From: IDS-8 sp035304345
GTDB taxonomy: Bacteria; Pseudomonadota; Gammaproteobacteria; Steroidobacterales; Woeseiaceae
DNA length: 64,000 bases
NCBI GenBank assembly: GCA_035304345.1
Contig: DATGQE010000070.1
Location: 1 to 64,000 of the forward strand
Direction of reading: 5' to 3'
Below are positions 17,587 through 26,467 of the stretch, in pieces. Made by a program: the position numbers and the translations under genes. The notes beneath the pieces were generated by a model that saw nothing but the letters and a program-made list of their open reading frames with translations, did no database searches and was not told the DNA's origin. Position 1 is the stretch's first letter. Each line of letters opens with the position of its first letter.

Positions 17587-17630
17587 GTCACCGGCGGGCT
17601 ACCGACGCCGTCACCGGCCGTTCGTAGCAT
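17587..17630 (+). promoter_or_regulatory. Promoter/operator A of the oxyanion block
   Basis: Two direct copies of GTCACCGGC (17587-17595 and 17610-17618, 23 bases apart) surround ACCGACGCCGTCACCG (17601-17616). A -35-like CCGACG (17602-17607) is spaced 17 bases from a -10-like TAGCAT (17625-17630). The 16-base core and the TAGnAT are repeated in front of the CysA gene (19969-20023). The weak -35 suggests an activated promoter, and the linked response regulator is the natural candidate. Confidence 0.55.
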
Positions 17631-17660
17631 ACGCGGCTCGTTTCACCCGAGGAGACGACC

Positions 17661-18713
17661 ATGAACATCCGGCATTTCCCGCGCGTGCTGCTGGCGTGCG
17701 GTTCGTTGCTCGCGGCGGGCATGAGCGCCGCCGAGGAAGTCCAGATACTCAACGTATCGTACGACCCCACACGCGAGATGTATCGCGAGTTCAACGAGCA
17801 TTTCGCGAAGTACTGGAAAGAGAGGACCGGCGACGACGTGCGCGTGCAGATGTCGCACGCCGGCTCCGGCAGCCAGGCCCGTTCCGTCATCGACGGGCTG
17901 GACGCGGACGTCGTGACGCTCGCGCTCGCCTACGACGTGGAGGCGATCCGCCTGCAGAGCCGGCGCCTCAGGCCCGACTGGCAGTCGCGCCTCCCGCACA
18001 ACAGCGCGCCCTATGCCTCGACGATCGTGTTCCTCGTGCGCAGCGGCAACCCGAAAGGCATCCGCGACTGGCCGGACCTCGTCAAGGACGACGTGCAGGT
18101 GATCACGCCGAACCCGAAGACGTCCGGCGGTGCGCGCTGGAACTACCTGGCCGCGTGGGGTTACGTGCTCGATCGCGAGCTCGGCGGAATCGAGCGGCTG
18201 GGCGAGGCGCCGGAAAGCGAAGTGGCGCAGGCGCATGAGAAGGCGGCGGCCTTCGTCGGCGAGCTCTTCCGGCACGTGCCGGTGCTCGATCGCGGCGCGC
18301 GTGGCTCGACGAACACGTTCGTGCAGCGCGGCATCGGCGACGTGCTGCTGGCGTGGGAGAACGAGGCGTTGCTCGCACTCGATCGCATGGGCAAGGGCAA
18401 GCTGGAGATCGTGGTGCCGAGCATCAGCATCCTCGCCGAGCCGACCGTCGCGGTCGTCGACACGGTGGTCGACCGCAAGGGCACCCGCGCCGTGGCGCAG
18501 GCCTACCTCGAGTACCTGTACTCGCCGGTCGGCCAGGAGGTCGTGGCGAAGCACTACTACCGCCCGCGCGACCCGGAGGTTGCCGCGCGGTACCGGGAGC
18601 AGTACCCGGACATCCGCCTGTTCGGCATCGACGAGGTGTTCGGGGGCTGGAACAAGGTGCAGGCCGAGCACTTCGACGACGGCGGCATCTTCGACCGGAT
18701 TTACCTGCAATGA
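17661..18713 (+). CDS. sbp: Sulfate-type ABC transporter substrate-binding protein
   Basis: This periplasmic receptor of 350 residues has a signal peptide ending near MSAAEE. The mature protein has Sbp/CysP marks: NVSYDPTREMYREFN, SHAGSGSQARSVIDGL (oxyanion-binding loop), ADVVTLALAYD, NPKTSGGARWNYLAAWGY and the C-terminal region with RLFGIDEVFGGW. The family binds sulfate or thiosulfate without counter-ions through backbone NH groups. A start-optimal GAGGAG lies ahead of the ATG. The stop overlaps the start of the porin gene (ATGA). Sulfate is the default ligand; thiosulfate or other tetrahedral anions are not excluded. Confidence 0.93.
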   Translation: MNIRHFPRVLLACGSLLAAGMSAAEEVQILNVSYDPTREMYREFNEHFAKYWKERTGDDVRVQMSHAGSGSQARSVIDGLDADVVTLALAYDVEAIRLQSRRLRPDWQSRLPHNSAPYASTIVFLVRSGNPKGIRDWPDLVKDDVQVITPNPKTSGGARWNYLAAWGYVLDRELGGIERLGEAPESEVAQAHEKAAAFVGELFRHVPVLDRGARGSTNTFVQRGIGDVLLAWENEALLALDRMGKGKLEIVVPSISILAEPTVAVVDTVVDRKGTRAVAQAYLEYLYSPVGQEVVAKHYYRPRDPEVAARYREQYPDIRLFGIDEVFGGWNKVQAEHFDDGGIFDRIYLQ

Positions 18714-19957
18714 GGCGCGCAGCGTCGAAGCGCGCCGCCGTGACGGCGGCGCTGGCGGCGGCGCTCGCCACGTGCCTGGCGGTGCGCGCGGCGGCCGCGG
18801 AAGATGCCCGGGTCGAGGCGGGCCCCAAGGGGTTCTCGCTGGCCTCGGCGGACGGCCACTGGACGCTGGAGCTGCACGGGCTCCTGCATTTCGACGGGCG
18901 CACGTTCCTCGACGACTCGGCGCCGGAAGGCGCCGACGAGTGGCTGCTCCGGCGCGTGCGCCCGTCGTTCGAGGGCACCGCGGGAGAGCGCATCGCGTTT
19001 CGCCTCATGCCGGACTTCGGCGGCGGCGACGCGCAGCTCATCGATGCCTACGTGGACGTTTCGTTGGGCGGCGGTCTCTCGCTGCGCGCCGGGAAGTTCA
19101 AGGTGCCGGTGGGGCTCGAGCGATTGCAGTCGTCGAACAGCCTGCGCATGGTGGAGCGCTCCTTCGTGACGGAGCTCCTCCCGAACCGTGACCTCGGCAT
19201 CGCGTTGTCGGCCGGTGGCAAGCGCCTCGGCGTCAGTGCCGGCGTGTTCAACGGCGTCAACGACGGCCGCTCGGGCGACCAGGACGACGACGGCAACCAG
19301 GAGCTCGCGGTGCGCCTGTTCGCGCAGCCGTTCGCCGCGGCGGACAGCCTCACGACCTTCGGCGTCGGCCTCGCGGCGACCTGGGGCGACACCGACGGGA
19401 CGAGCGCCGCGCCGCTCCTGTCCGGCTACCGCTCGCCGGGCCAGCAGACGGTGTTCCGCTACCGGGGCGGGGCCACCCCGACCGTCGCCGCCGGTGACCG
19501 GCTGCGCCTCTCGCCGCAGTTCTACTGGTACCGCGGCCCGTTCGGCGTGCTGGGCGAGTGGGCCCGCGTGCGCCAGGACGTGAGCCGGGCGGGTCCGGGC
19601 TTCGAACGGAGGGAGACGCTGGAGCACGAGGCATGGCAGGCCACGGCCGAATGGTTCGTGACCGGCGAGGACGCGGGCTACCGCGATCCGGACAGCCCGG
19701 GAGCGGTGCAGCTCGTCGCCAGGATCGCGCAGCTCAGGATCGACGATGCGGCGTTCAGCGGCGGGGCGACGTCCTTCGCCGACCCCGCCGACGCCGTCCG
19801 GCGTGCCGACACCTGGGGGATCGGCGTCAACTGGCGGCCGCTCGCGGGCGTGAAGACGTCGCTCGTCTACCAGCACACCGACTTCGACGGCGGCGGTGCC
19901 GGGGCGGACCGGCCGGACGAGAAGGCCGTGTTCCTGCGCCTGCAGCAGAGCTTCTGA
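18710..19957 (+). CDS. Phosphate-selective porin O/P family outer-membrane channel
   Basis: This 415-residue protein has a signal peptide (about 1-30, Ala-rich, ending AAAAE). The beta-barrel is of the OprO/OprP family: LLRRVRPSFEGTAGERIAFRLMPDFGGG, then DAYVDVSLGGGLSLRAGKFKVPVGLERLQSS, NRDLGIALS, and a terminal Phe preceded by alternating residues (FLRLQQSF), the BAM recognition signal. OprP and OprO conduct phosphate and polyphosphate. Translational coupling to the sulfate-type receptor suggests this one feeds the periplasm with the same anion. Selectivity itself cannot be read from the sequence. Confidence 0.9.
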   Translation: MRRAASKRAAVTAALAAALATCLAVRAAAAEDARVEAGPKGFSLASADGHWTLELHGLLHFDGRTFLDDSAPEGADEWLLRRVRPSFEGTAGERIAFRLMPDFGGGDAQLIDAYVDVSLGGGLSLRAGKFKVPVGLERLQSSNSLRMVERSFVTELLPNRDLGIALSAGGKRLGVSAGVFNGVNDGRSGDQDDDGNQELAVRLFAQPFAAADSLTTFGVGLAATWGDTDGTSAAPLLSGYRSPGQQTVFRYRGGATPTVAAGDRLRLSPQFYWYRGPFGVLGEWARVRQDVSRAGPGFERRETLEHEAWQATAEWFVTGEDAGYRDPDSPGAVQLVARIAQLRIDDAAFSGGATSFADPADAVRRADTWGIGVNWRPLAGVKTSLVYQHTDFDGGGAGADRPDEKAVFLRLQQSF

Positions 19958-19968
19958 CGGTGGCGATT

Positions 19969-20023
19969 GTTACCGGCGTGTAACCGCCGGGAGACCGACG
20001 CCGTCACCGCCCGTGACTAGGAT
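19969..20023 (+). promoter_or_regulatory. Promoter/operator B of the oxyanion block
   Basis: This is the near copy of promoter A. GTTACCGGC (19969-19977) and GTCACCGCC (20003-20011) flank ACCGACGCCGTCACCG (from 19994), with CCGACG as -35 and TAGGAT (20018-20023) as -10 at a 17-base spacing. An additional inverted pair GTTAC/GTAAC with a six-base gap begins at 19969. It lies in the 104-base gap before cysA. Confidence 0.55.
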
Positions 20024-20061
20024 GAGCCGCTCGACGCTCGAAGAAAGCCCCGGAGGATCCC

Positions 20062-21867
20062 ATGTCGATCACGCTGGAGCAGGTCTCGAAACATTACGAC
20101 GGGACGGCGGCCATCAAGGACGTCACCGTCGACATTGCCGACGGCGAGCTGTTCGTCCTGCTCGGACCGTCGGGGAGCGGCAAGAGCACGCTGTTGCGGG
20201 CAATCGCCGGCCTCACGCCCATCGACCATGGGCGCATCGTGATGCACGGCCGGGACGTGTCGGGCATCAGCGTGCGGGAACGCGAGGTCGGTTTCGTGTT
20301 CCAGAACTACGCGCTGTTCCGCCACATGACGGTCGCCGAGAACATCGAGTTCGCCCTGCGTGCCCGCCGGGTGCCCGCGGCCGAGCGGCGCCGGCGGCGC
20401 GCCGAGCTCCTCGAGCTCGTGTCGCTCCAGGGCCTCGACCGGCGGCTGCCGTCCGAGCTGTCGGGCGGGCAGCAGCAGCGCGTGGCGGTCGCGCGCGCGC
20501 TCGCGCACCAGCCTCGCGTGCTGCTGCTCGACGAGCCTTTCGGCGCGCTCGACGCGAAGATCCGCGAGGAGCTCAGGCGCTCCATTCGCGCCATCCAGCG
20601 CGCCGTCGGGATCACCACGATCCTCGTGACGCACGACCAGGAGGAGGCGTTCACGATGGCGGACCGCATCGGCGTGATGGATCGCGGCCGGCTCCAGGAA
20701 GTGGGCGAGCCGCGCGAGCTCTACGCGCGGCCGAAGACGCGCTTCGTGGCGACGTTCCTCGGCGCGGCGAATTTGCTGCTCGGGCGGTACGAAGGTCGAG
20801 GCGTGCGGGTGGGCGATTCGGTATTCCCGGCCCGCCACCCGTCCGGTTCGATGCCGACTCCCGGCACCGAAGCCACGGTGGTGGTGCGGCCCGAGGACAT
20901 CGTCATCGGCGGCGGCGACCCCGGCTCCGGTGCCCGGCGCATCGGCGTGGCGCGGGTCTCCGAGCTCGAGTTCGTCGGCTCGCAGGAACGCGTGCGGCTG
21001 GCGCTGAAAGCGAACGCGGCGACGGTCAGCGCGCTCTCGCCGGAGGCTGGCGAGCTGGTCATCGAGGCTGCGCGCAGCGCGCGCGAAGCCGAAGCGGACC
21101 CGCTGGTCGTCGGGCAGATCACGCCCATCGGGGCGAAGCGCATTCACGTCCTGCCGACCCGCATCAGCAGCCTGCGTCTGATCGCGACCAGCGATGCCGC
21201 GGCAGAGCGGCTGCAGAAGTCGCGCCTCGTACGCGACCTTTCCGAGTACATGCACCTGACGCCAACGGTGCACCGTGCGCGTGACGGCGCGAGCATGGCC
21301 CGCTGCCTCTCCGGGCTCACGGTCGTGGTGCCGGAGCAGGGTCGCGATCCGCGCCGCGTGGCGGCGCTCCTGCACACCGGCGCCCGCCAGATCCTCGTGC
21401 TGCTCAGGGACGAGCGACCGGTGCAGCGCATCCTGATCTACACGCAGCCCGCCCGCTCCGCGCGCGACAGCGCGCTGTCCGCCGCCGGCAGCCTGCTGCG
21501 CCACCTCGACGTCGATGCCACGCTGCTCGTGCCCGCCGACGAGCGCTTGCTGTACGGCAGGCGCTATCGCGATCTCCTGGACATTCGCCGTTCCGCCCTG
21601 CAGATGCACGGTGTCGACGTGCGGACGGAATGCTTCACCGGCGACATCATCGACGACCTGAAGAGGCGCCTGCACGAGGACGTGCCGACGCTGCTCCTGG
21701 TCGGGGTGACCTCGACCAACGGCCGCCGGGCGCTCACCAGGGGGCTCACCGAGCTCGCGGCATGCCCGTCGTGCGCCGCCGTCCTGCTCACCTCCGCGCG
21801 CAGCGATGCGGAGCGGGGCGTGGCGGCGCCGACGTTCACGCACGTTCCCGTCGCCACCGCGGTCTGA
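20062..21867 (+). CDS. cysA: Sulfate ABC transporter ATPase with C-terminal Usp-like extension
   Basis: This ATPase energises CysT/CysW. Its 601 residues far exceed the roughly 330-365 of normal CysA. Residues 1-235 are the ABC domain: Walker A GPSGSGKST (35-43), Q loop near Q81, signature LSGGQQQR (133-140), Walker B VLLLDEP (153-159), H loop His191. Residues 240-375 match the CysA regulatory/TOBE region (VVVRPEDIVI at 273-282). Residues about 380-580 are extra. From about 455 they follow a universal-stress-protein layout: strand RILIYTQPA, helix, strand ATLLVPAD, a GVDVRTECFTGD strand, then LLLVGVTS and a final CAAVLLTSA strand. GGAGG precedes the ATG. The extension is clearly encoded, with no frameshift or stop; its Usp assignment is fold-level inference. 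Confidence 0.93.
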   Translation: MSITLEQVSKHYDGTAAIKDVTVDIADGELFVLLGPSGSGKSTLLRAIAGLTPIDHGRIVMHGRDVSGISVREREVGFVFQNYALFRHMTVAENIEFALRARRVPAAERRRRRAELLELVSLQGLDRRLPSELSGGQQQRVAVARALAHQPRVLLLDEPFGALDAKIREELRRSIRAIQRAVGITTILVTHDQEEAFTMADRIGVMDRGRLQEVGEPRELYARPKTRFVATFLGAANLLLGRYEGRGVRVGDSVFPARHPSGSMPTPGTEATVVVRPEDIVIGGGDPGSGARRIGVARVSELEFVGSQERVRLALKANAATVSALSPEAGELVIEAARSAREAEADPLVVGQITPIGAKRIHVLPTRISSLRLIATSDAAAERLQKSRLVRDLSEYMHLTPTVHRARDGASMARCLSGLTVVVPEQGRDPRRVAALLHTGARQILVLLRDERPVQRILIYTQPARSARDSALSAAGSLLRHLDVDATLLVPADERLLYGRRYRDLLDIRRSALQMHGVDVRTECFTGDIIDDLKRRLHEDVPTLLLVGVTSTNGRRALTRGLTELAACPSCAAVLLTSARSDAERGVAAPTFTHVPVATAV

Positions 21868-21877
21868 GCTTTTCTCC

Positions 21878-22723
21878 ATGTACGCGCGTACGAGCTGGGT
21901 GCAGCCCAGCGTGCTGCCGGGCTTCGGCCTCGCGTTCGGCACCGCGTTCGCGTTCGTTACGCTTATCGTGGTGATCCCGATCGCCGCGCTGGTGTTGAAG
22001 GCGGGCAGCCTGCCCCTGGCGGAGCTCTGGCGCATCGCCACCGAGCCGCGGGCGCTCGCCAGTTACCGGCTGAGCTTCGGCGCGTCGCTGCTGGCGGCGA
22101 CCCTGAACGCGGGTTTCGGGCTCGTCGTGGCCTGGGTGCTCGTGCGCTACCGGTTCCCCGGGCGGCGCTTCGTCGACGCCGTCATCGACCTGCCGTTCGC
22201 GCTGCCGACCGCGGTGTCCGGCATCGCGCTCGCCACCGTGTTCGGTCCCAACGGCTGGATCGGCCAGTGGCTCGCGCCTTTCGGCATCCAGGTCGCGTAC
22301 ACCTGGGTCGGCGTGGTCGTGGCGTTGACGCTCATCGGCCTGCCGTTCGTCGTGCGCTCCGTGCAACCGGCGCTCGAAGAGGTCGAAGCAAGCCTCGAGG
22401 AGGCGGCCGAATCGCTGGGCGCGGGTCGCTGGACCGTGTTCCGGCGCGTCATCCTGCCGACCATCGCGCCCGCGCTGGCGACCGGCTTCACGCTCGCACT
22501 GGCGCGGGCCGTCGGCGAGTACGGCTCGGTGATCTTCATCGCCGGCAACCTGCCGATGCGCACCGAGATCACGCCGTTGCTCATCGTGATCAAGCTCGAG
22601 CAGTTCGATTACACCGGCGCGGCGGCGCTGGGCTTCGTCATGCTCTGCATGTCGTTCACCATGTTGCTCGCCATCAACGCGGTGAACGCCTGGCGCACGC
22701 GTCGGCACCGGGGGCGGAGATGA
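21878..22723 (+). CDS. cysT: Sulfate ABC transporter permease CysT
   Basis: This inner-membrane channel subunit (also called CysU) has 281 residues and six hydrophobic helices. The EAA coupling loop appears as EEAAESLGAGRWTVFRRVILP, through which it docks to CysA. DLPFALPTAVSGIAL and ARAVGEYGSVIFIAGN are typical of CysT. It begins 10 bases after the cysA stop without a good ribosome binding site, so it probably depends on coupling, and its end overlaps cysW (ATGA). Confidence 0.94.
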   Translation: MYARTSWVQPSVLPGFGLAFGTAFAFVTLIVVIPIAALVLKAGSLPLAELWRIATEPRALASYRLSFGASLLAATLNAGFGLVVAWVLVRYRFPGRRFVDAVIDLPFALPTAVSGIALATVFGPNGWIGQWLAPFGIQVAYTWVGVVVALTLIGLPFVVRSVQPALEEVEASLEEAAESLGAGRWTVFRRVILPTIAPALATGFTLALARAVGEYGSVIFIAGNLPMRTEITPLLIVIKLEQFDYTGAAALGFVMLCMSFTMLLAINAVNAWRTRRHRGRR

Positions 22724-23586
22724 GCACTGCGGGGTCGCTGGTCGAAGCGCGCACGAGGCGGGGCGATGCGAGCCGTCTCGGCAGGCTCGCGCTCATCGTC
22801 GTGGCGCTCGCCTTCCTCGCGCTCATACTACTGATCCCCGTCGCGTCGGTCGTCGCCTATGCGCTGTCCGAAGGGTTCGACGTGTACCGGGCGGCGCTGG
22901 TCACGCCCGACACGCTCGCCGCCATCCGGTTGACGCTGGTGACGGCAGCCTTCGTGGTGCCCCTCAACACGGTCTTCGGCGTCGCCGCCGCATGGGCGAT
23001 CACGAAGTTCGACTTTCGCGGCAGGAACCTGCTGGTGACGCTGATCGACCTGCCGTTCTCGTTGTCCCCGGTGGTCGCAGGACTGGTATTCATCCTGCTG
23101 TTCGGGTCGCAGGGCTGGTTCGGTCCCTGGTTCCAGGCGCGCGACATCTCCATCGTCTTCGCGTTCCCCGGCATCGTGCTGGCGACGGTGCTCGTCACGT
23201 TCCCGTACGTGGCCCGGGAGCTCATTCCCGTCATGCAGATGCACGGGCGCGACGCGGAGGAGGCGGCGGTCAGCCTGGGGGCCGGCGGCTGGACGACGTT
23301 CTTCCGCGTCACGCTGCCGGAAATCCGCTGGGCGCTGCTTTATGGCATCATCCTGTGCAATGCGCGGGCGATGGGCGAATTCGGCGCGGTCGCGGTCGTC
23401 TCCGGCCATATCCGGGGGCAGACGACGACCATGCCGTTGCACGTCGAAATCCTGTACAACGAGTACGACCTCGTGGGCGCGTTCGCCGTCGCCTCCGTGC
23501 TGATGCTGCTCGCCGTGTTCACGCTGGTGATCAAGGCCGGCATCGAAACCCTGACGGCGCGGCAGCAGCGCATCCGCGCGAGCTGA
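22720..23586 (+). CDS. cysW: Sulfate ABC transporter permease CysW
   Basis: This is the partner channel subunit, with 288 residues and six helices. Its EAA loop is EEAAVSLGAGGWTTFFRVTLP, and the CysW-type segments are DLPFSLSPVVAGL, NARAMGEFGAVAVVSGHI and TTTMPLHVEILYNEY. It starts inside the cysT stop. The sensor kinase gene begins 10 bases after its stop, so transporter and regulator share a transcript. Confidence 0.95.
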   Translation: MSTAGSLVEARTRRGDASRLGRLALIVVALAFLALILLIPVASVVAYALSEGFDVYRAALVTPDTLAAIRLTLVTAAFVVPLNTVFGVAAAWAITKFDFRGRNLLVTLIDLPFSLSPVVAGLVFILLFGSQGWFGPWFQARDISIVFAFPGIVLATVLVTFPYVARELIPVMQMHGRDAEEAAVSLGAGGWTTFFRVTLPEIRWALLYGIILCNARAMGEFGAVAVVSGHIRGQTTTMPLHVEILYNEYDLVGAFAVASVLMLLAVFTLVIKAGIETLTARQQRIRAS

Positions 23587-23596
23587 ACGGTCCGCG

Positions 23597-25666
23597 ATGA
23601 AACTCCACGCTCCCGGGTTGTCCGGCTGGCTGGCCCTGGCGACCGCCGGGCTGGTGACGCTCGCCGTGGCGGCCATGTCCGTCGCGAGCGTGCGCCTGCT
23701 CGGGGGGCTGGCCGAAGCCGAAGGCCTGGCGCGTGTCGGGCTGGGGCTGGCGGCGAGCCAGGAAGCCCTGCGCCAGGGCGCCGAGGACGTGCTGACCGCG
23801 ACCCAGGTGCTCGGCGAGCGGCCGACGCTGCATCGCCTGCTGTCCCGCCGCGACGACGAGGCGTTGCGCCCGTACCTGGCGCGCTACTGCGAGGGCGCCG
23901 CCCTCGACGGCTGCGCCGTCAGCAGGGGCGGTGACGTCATCGCGGCCGGCGACGACGTCATCGACTGGCCGCTGGTCCTGGCGGCGGCCGACGAGCAGGG
24001 CGAGCGTTTCCTGGTGACCGGTGCCGCCGGCGGGGTCGCGCTCATCGGCGCGCGCGTCCCGGCCTCCGAGCGCCGCGACGCGACGGTGTTCGCGGTGCGC
24101 AAGCTGAACGACGACTTCGCCGCGCGCCTGAGCGAGCACACCGGTGTCGGGATACGGATCATCGACTACGCTTCCTACACTTTCGAGGAAAGCCCGTTCG
24201 CCGTGTTGAACTCGGATGCGCTTGCACGCGGCGAGACCGTGGCCGCCCACCTCGACGTGCCCGGCGTGTACGCGGCCAGTGTGCCGCTGTCCGCTGCGAC
24301 CGGAGAGACGATCGCCCTGCTGCAGGCCGTGCTGCCGGAGGAAAGCGTGTTGCGGCCGGTCGAGAGGATGCGCCGCAACATGGGGCTGGTGGCGATCGTG
24401 ATCGCCGTCCTGGCGACCGCGTGCGGCATCCTGATCGGGCGCCACTGGATCCGCGGCGTGCAACGCCTGACCGACGCGGCACGCCGCCTGGGCTCCGGCG
24501 ACCTGTCCACCGCGATACCGCCGGCCCGCGGCAAGGAGCTGTCGATCCTCGCCGGAACCCTCGAGGAGATGCGGCGCAACCTCGTGGAGCTCACCAACGA
24601 GCTCCGGCAGCGCGAGGCCGAAGCGCAGGCCGTACTCGGCGGAATCGTCGAAGGCGTGTACGCGGTCAACGAGGAGCGGCGCGTGCGCTTCATGAACCCG
24701 CAGGCGGCGCGCCTGCTCGGCGTGTCGGCGGCGGACGCCGCGGGGCAGTTCTGCGGCGACCTGCTCAAACCCGCCCGTGACGCAAACGGCCGCCGTCCGT
24801 GCGAAACGTCGTGCCCGATCGTTGCGGCACGCCGCGATGGCTCGGCGCAGGCGGTCGAGCGCATCGAGCCCGTGCCCGGGCACCGGCGCCGCGTCGTCAT
24901 CGCGAGCGCGGCGCCCGCGGACGGCATGCAGGTGCAGGTGCTGCGCGACGAGACCGAGCTCGAGGCGGTGCGCCGGGCGCGCGATACCGTGCTCGCCAAC
25001 ATCTCGCACGAGTTTCGCACGCCGCTCGCCGCCCAGCTCGCCTCCATCGAGTTGCTGCGGGACGGGCTGGAGACGATGTCGCCGGAGGAGCAGCGCCGCC
25101 TCGTGTCCTCGCTGGAGCGCGGCGTGCAGCGCCTGACGTGGCTCATCGACAACCTGCTGGAGAGCGTGCGCATCGAATCGGGCCAGCTCGCGATCCGGCG
25201 GCAGGACGTCGATTTCGTCGAGGTCATCGAGGCGGCGCGCGAGCTGATCGAGCCGCTGCTCGCGCAGCGCGGCCAGGCGCTGGAGGTCGCGATCGAGGGC
25301 CGGCTGCCGGCGCTGTGGGGCGACCAGCAACGACTCGTGCAGGTGGTGGTGAACCTGCTCGTCAACGCCAGCAAGTTCGGCCCGGCGGACACCGCCATCC
25401 GGCTCCAGGCGCGTCCGGCCGCGAGCGGCGGGATCGAGTTCTGGGTCGAGGACCAGGGCCCGGGGCCGAAAACCGACGACGAGACGGTGCTCTTCCGGCA
25501 GTTCATCCGCTCGGGCGGCGAGGACCCCGAGGAGAGCGGTCTCGGACTCGGGCTGTACATCGTCCGCTCGATCGTCGAGCGCCACGGCGGCCGGGTGTCC
25601 CTGCGCCGGGCGCCGACGACCGGCACGCGCGCGTGGGTCGAGCTGCCGGTGGGTGCAAGGCCATGA
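23597..25666 (+). CDS. Membrane sensor histidine kinase linked to oxyanion uptake
   Basis: The 689-residue kinase has a transmembrane helix (about 10-32), an extracytoplasmic sensor of roughly 225 residues, a second helix (about 263-281), HAMP (about 282-335), PAS (about 340-450) and HisKA with His471 in NISHEFRTPL. The ATPase domain has an N box NLLVNASKFG, DQGPGPK and GLGLGLYIV. The PAS domain holds Cys386, Cys402 and Cys406 in a C-x15-C-x3-CP arrangement, suggestive of a thiol or metal site. The periplasmic sensor has Cys98 and Cys106. Its stop overlaps the response regulator start. The likely input is anion supply or redox state, inferred from operon membership only. Confidence 0.92.
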   Translation: MKLHAPGLSGWLALATAGLVTLAVAAMSVASVRLLGGLAEAEGLARVGLGLAASQEALRQGAEDVLTATQVLGERPTLHRLLSRRDDEALRPYLARYCEGAALDGCAVSRGGDVIAAGDDVIDWPLVLAAADEQGERFLVTGAAGGVALIGARVPASERRDATVFAVRKLNDDFAARLSEHTGVGIRIIDYASYTFEESPFAVLNSDALARGETVAAHLDVPGVYAASVPLSAATGETIALLQAVLPEESVLRPVERMRRNMGLVAIVIAVLATACGILIGRHWIRGVQRLTDAARRLGSGDLSTAIPPARGKELSILAGTLEEMRRNLVELTNELRQREAEAQAVLGGIVEGVYAVNEERRVRFMNPQAARLLGVSAADAAGQFCGDLLKPARDANGRRPCETSCPIVAARRDGSAQAVERIEPVPGHRRRVVIASAAPADGMQVQVLRDETELEAVRRARDTVLANISHEFRTPLAAQLASIELLRDGLETMSPEEQRRLVSSLERGVQRLTWLIDNLLESVRIESGQLAIRRQDVDFVEVIEAARELIEPLLAQRGQALEVAIEGRLPALWGDQQRLVQVVVNLLVNASKFGPADTAIRLQARPAASGGIEFWVEDQGPGPKTDDETVLFRQFIRSGGEDPEESGLGLGLYIVRSIVERHGGRVSLRRAPTTGTRAWVELPVGARP

Positions 25667-26370
25667 AGATCCTGCTCGTCGACGACGACCCGGACCTCCT
25701 GTCGGTCACCACGTTCGCGCTGCAGCAGGCCGGGTTCCTCGTGGTCCAGGCCGCGAACGGTCCGCAGGCGCTCGCGGCCTTCGAGGCCGAAAGCCCGGAT
25801 CTCGCGGTGCTCGACATCAACATGCCGGGCATGGACGGCTTCGAGCTGGCGCGCCGCCTGCGGGAGCGGAGCGCGATTCCGCTTCTCATGCTGACGGTCC
25901 GGCACGAGGAGCAGGACGTCGTGAAAGCGCTGAGCCTGGGCGCCGACGACTACCTGGCGAAGCCGTACAGCCCGAAAATCCTCGTGGCCCGGGTGCGGGC
26001 GCTGCTGCGCCGGGCCGGCATCGAGGAGCAGGGCGCGGTGACCTCGGGTCCGCTGACGCTGCGCCCGGAGGACCTGCAGCTCGACGGGCTGCCGTCCGGG
26101 CCGGTGAAGCTCACGCGGCTGGAGGCGCGCCTGCTGCAGCTCCTGCTCGCGAACGCCGGGCGCACGGTGCCGTCGGAGCGCATCCTGGCCTACGTGTGGG
26201 GCAATCGCGCGGGAGGCAACCGGCAACTGTTGAAGCAGCTCGTGCATCGTCTGCGACAGAAGGTCGAAACGGACCCGGCGAACCCGGTCCTTTTGAAGAC
26301 GGTGGCCGGCTCGGGGTACGTGTTCGAGCCGGACGCCGCGTCCGGGAGCGGTCGCCGGGAGGGCGTGTAA
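25663..26370 (+). CDS. OmpR-family response regulator
   Basis: This 235-residue transcription factor has a receiver domain (acidic pair DDD 7-9, phospho-acceptor Asp51 in VLDINMPGMDG, Lys100 in LAKPY). A winged-helix DNA-binding domain (about 110-228) follows, with the RLEARLLQLLLANAGRTVPS and VHRLRQKVE segments. It is the cognate partner of the overlapping kinase. The repeated promoter core at 17601 and 19994 is a plausible target because OmpR-type regulators bind direct repeats. It is the last gene of the block. Confidence 0.95.
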   Translation: MKILLVDDDPDLLSVTTFALQQAGFLVVQAANGPQALAAFEAESPDLAVLDINMPGMDGFELARRLRERSAIPLLMLTVRHEEQDVVKALSLGADDYLAKPYSPKILVARVRALLRRAGIEEQGAVTSGPLTLRPEDLQLDGLPSGPVKLTRLEARLLQLLLANAGRTVPSERILAYVWGNRAGGNRQLLKQLVHRLRQKVETDPANPVLLKTVAGSGYVFEPDAASGSGRREGV

Positions 26371-26467
26371 GGACGCCAAGCGGCGGCAAATATTGCCGGC
26401 CGGCCGCGAACGCCTGTCGGGCTTTGGGGACAGTTGAAAAGCGCGAACGAGCCTCCATGATAGCGAG

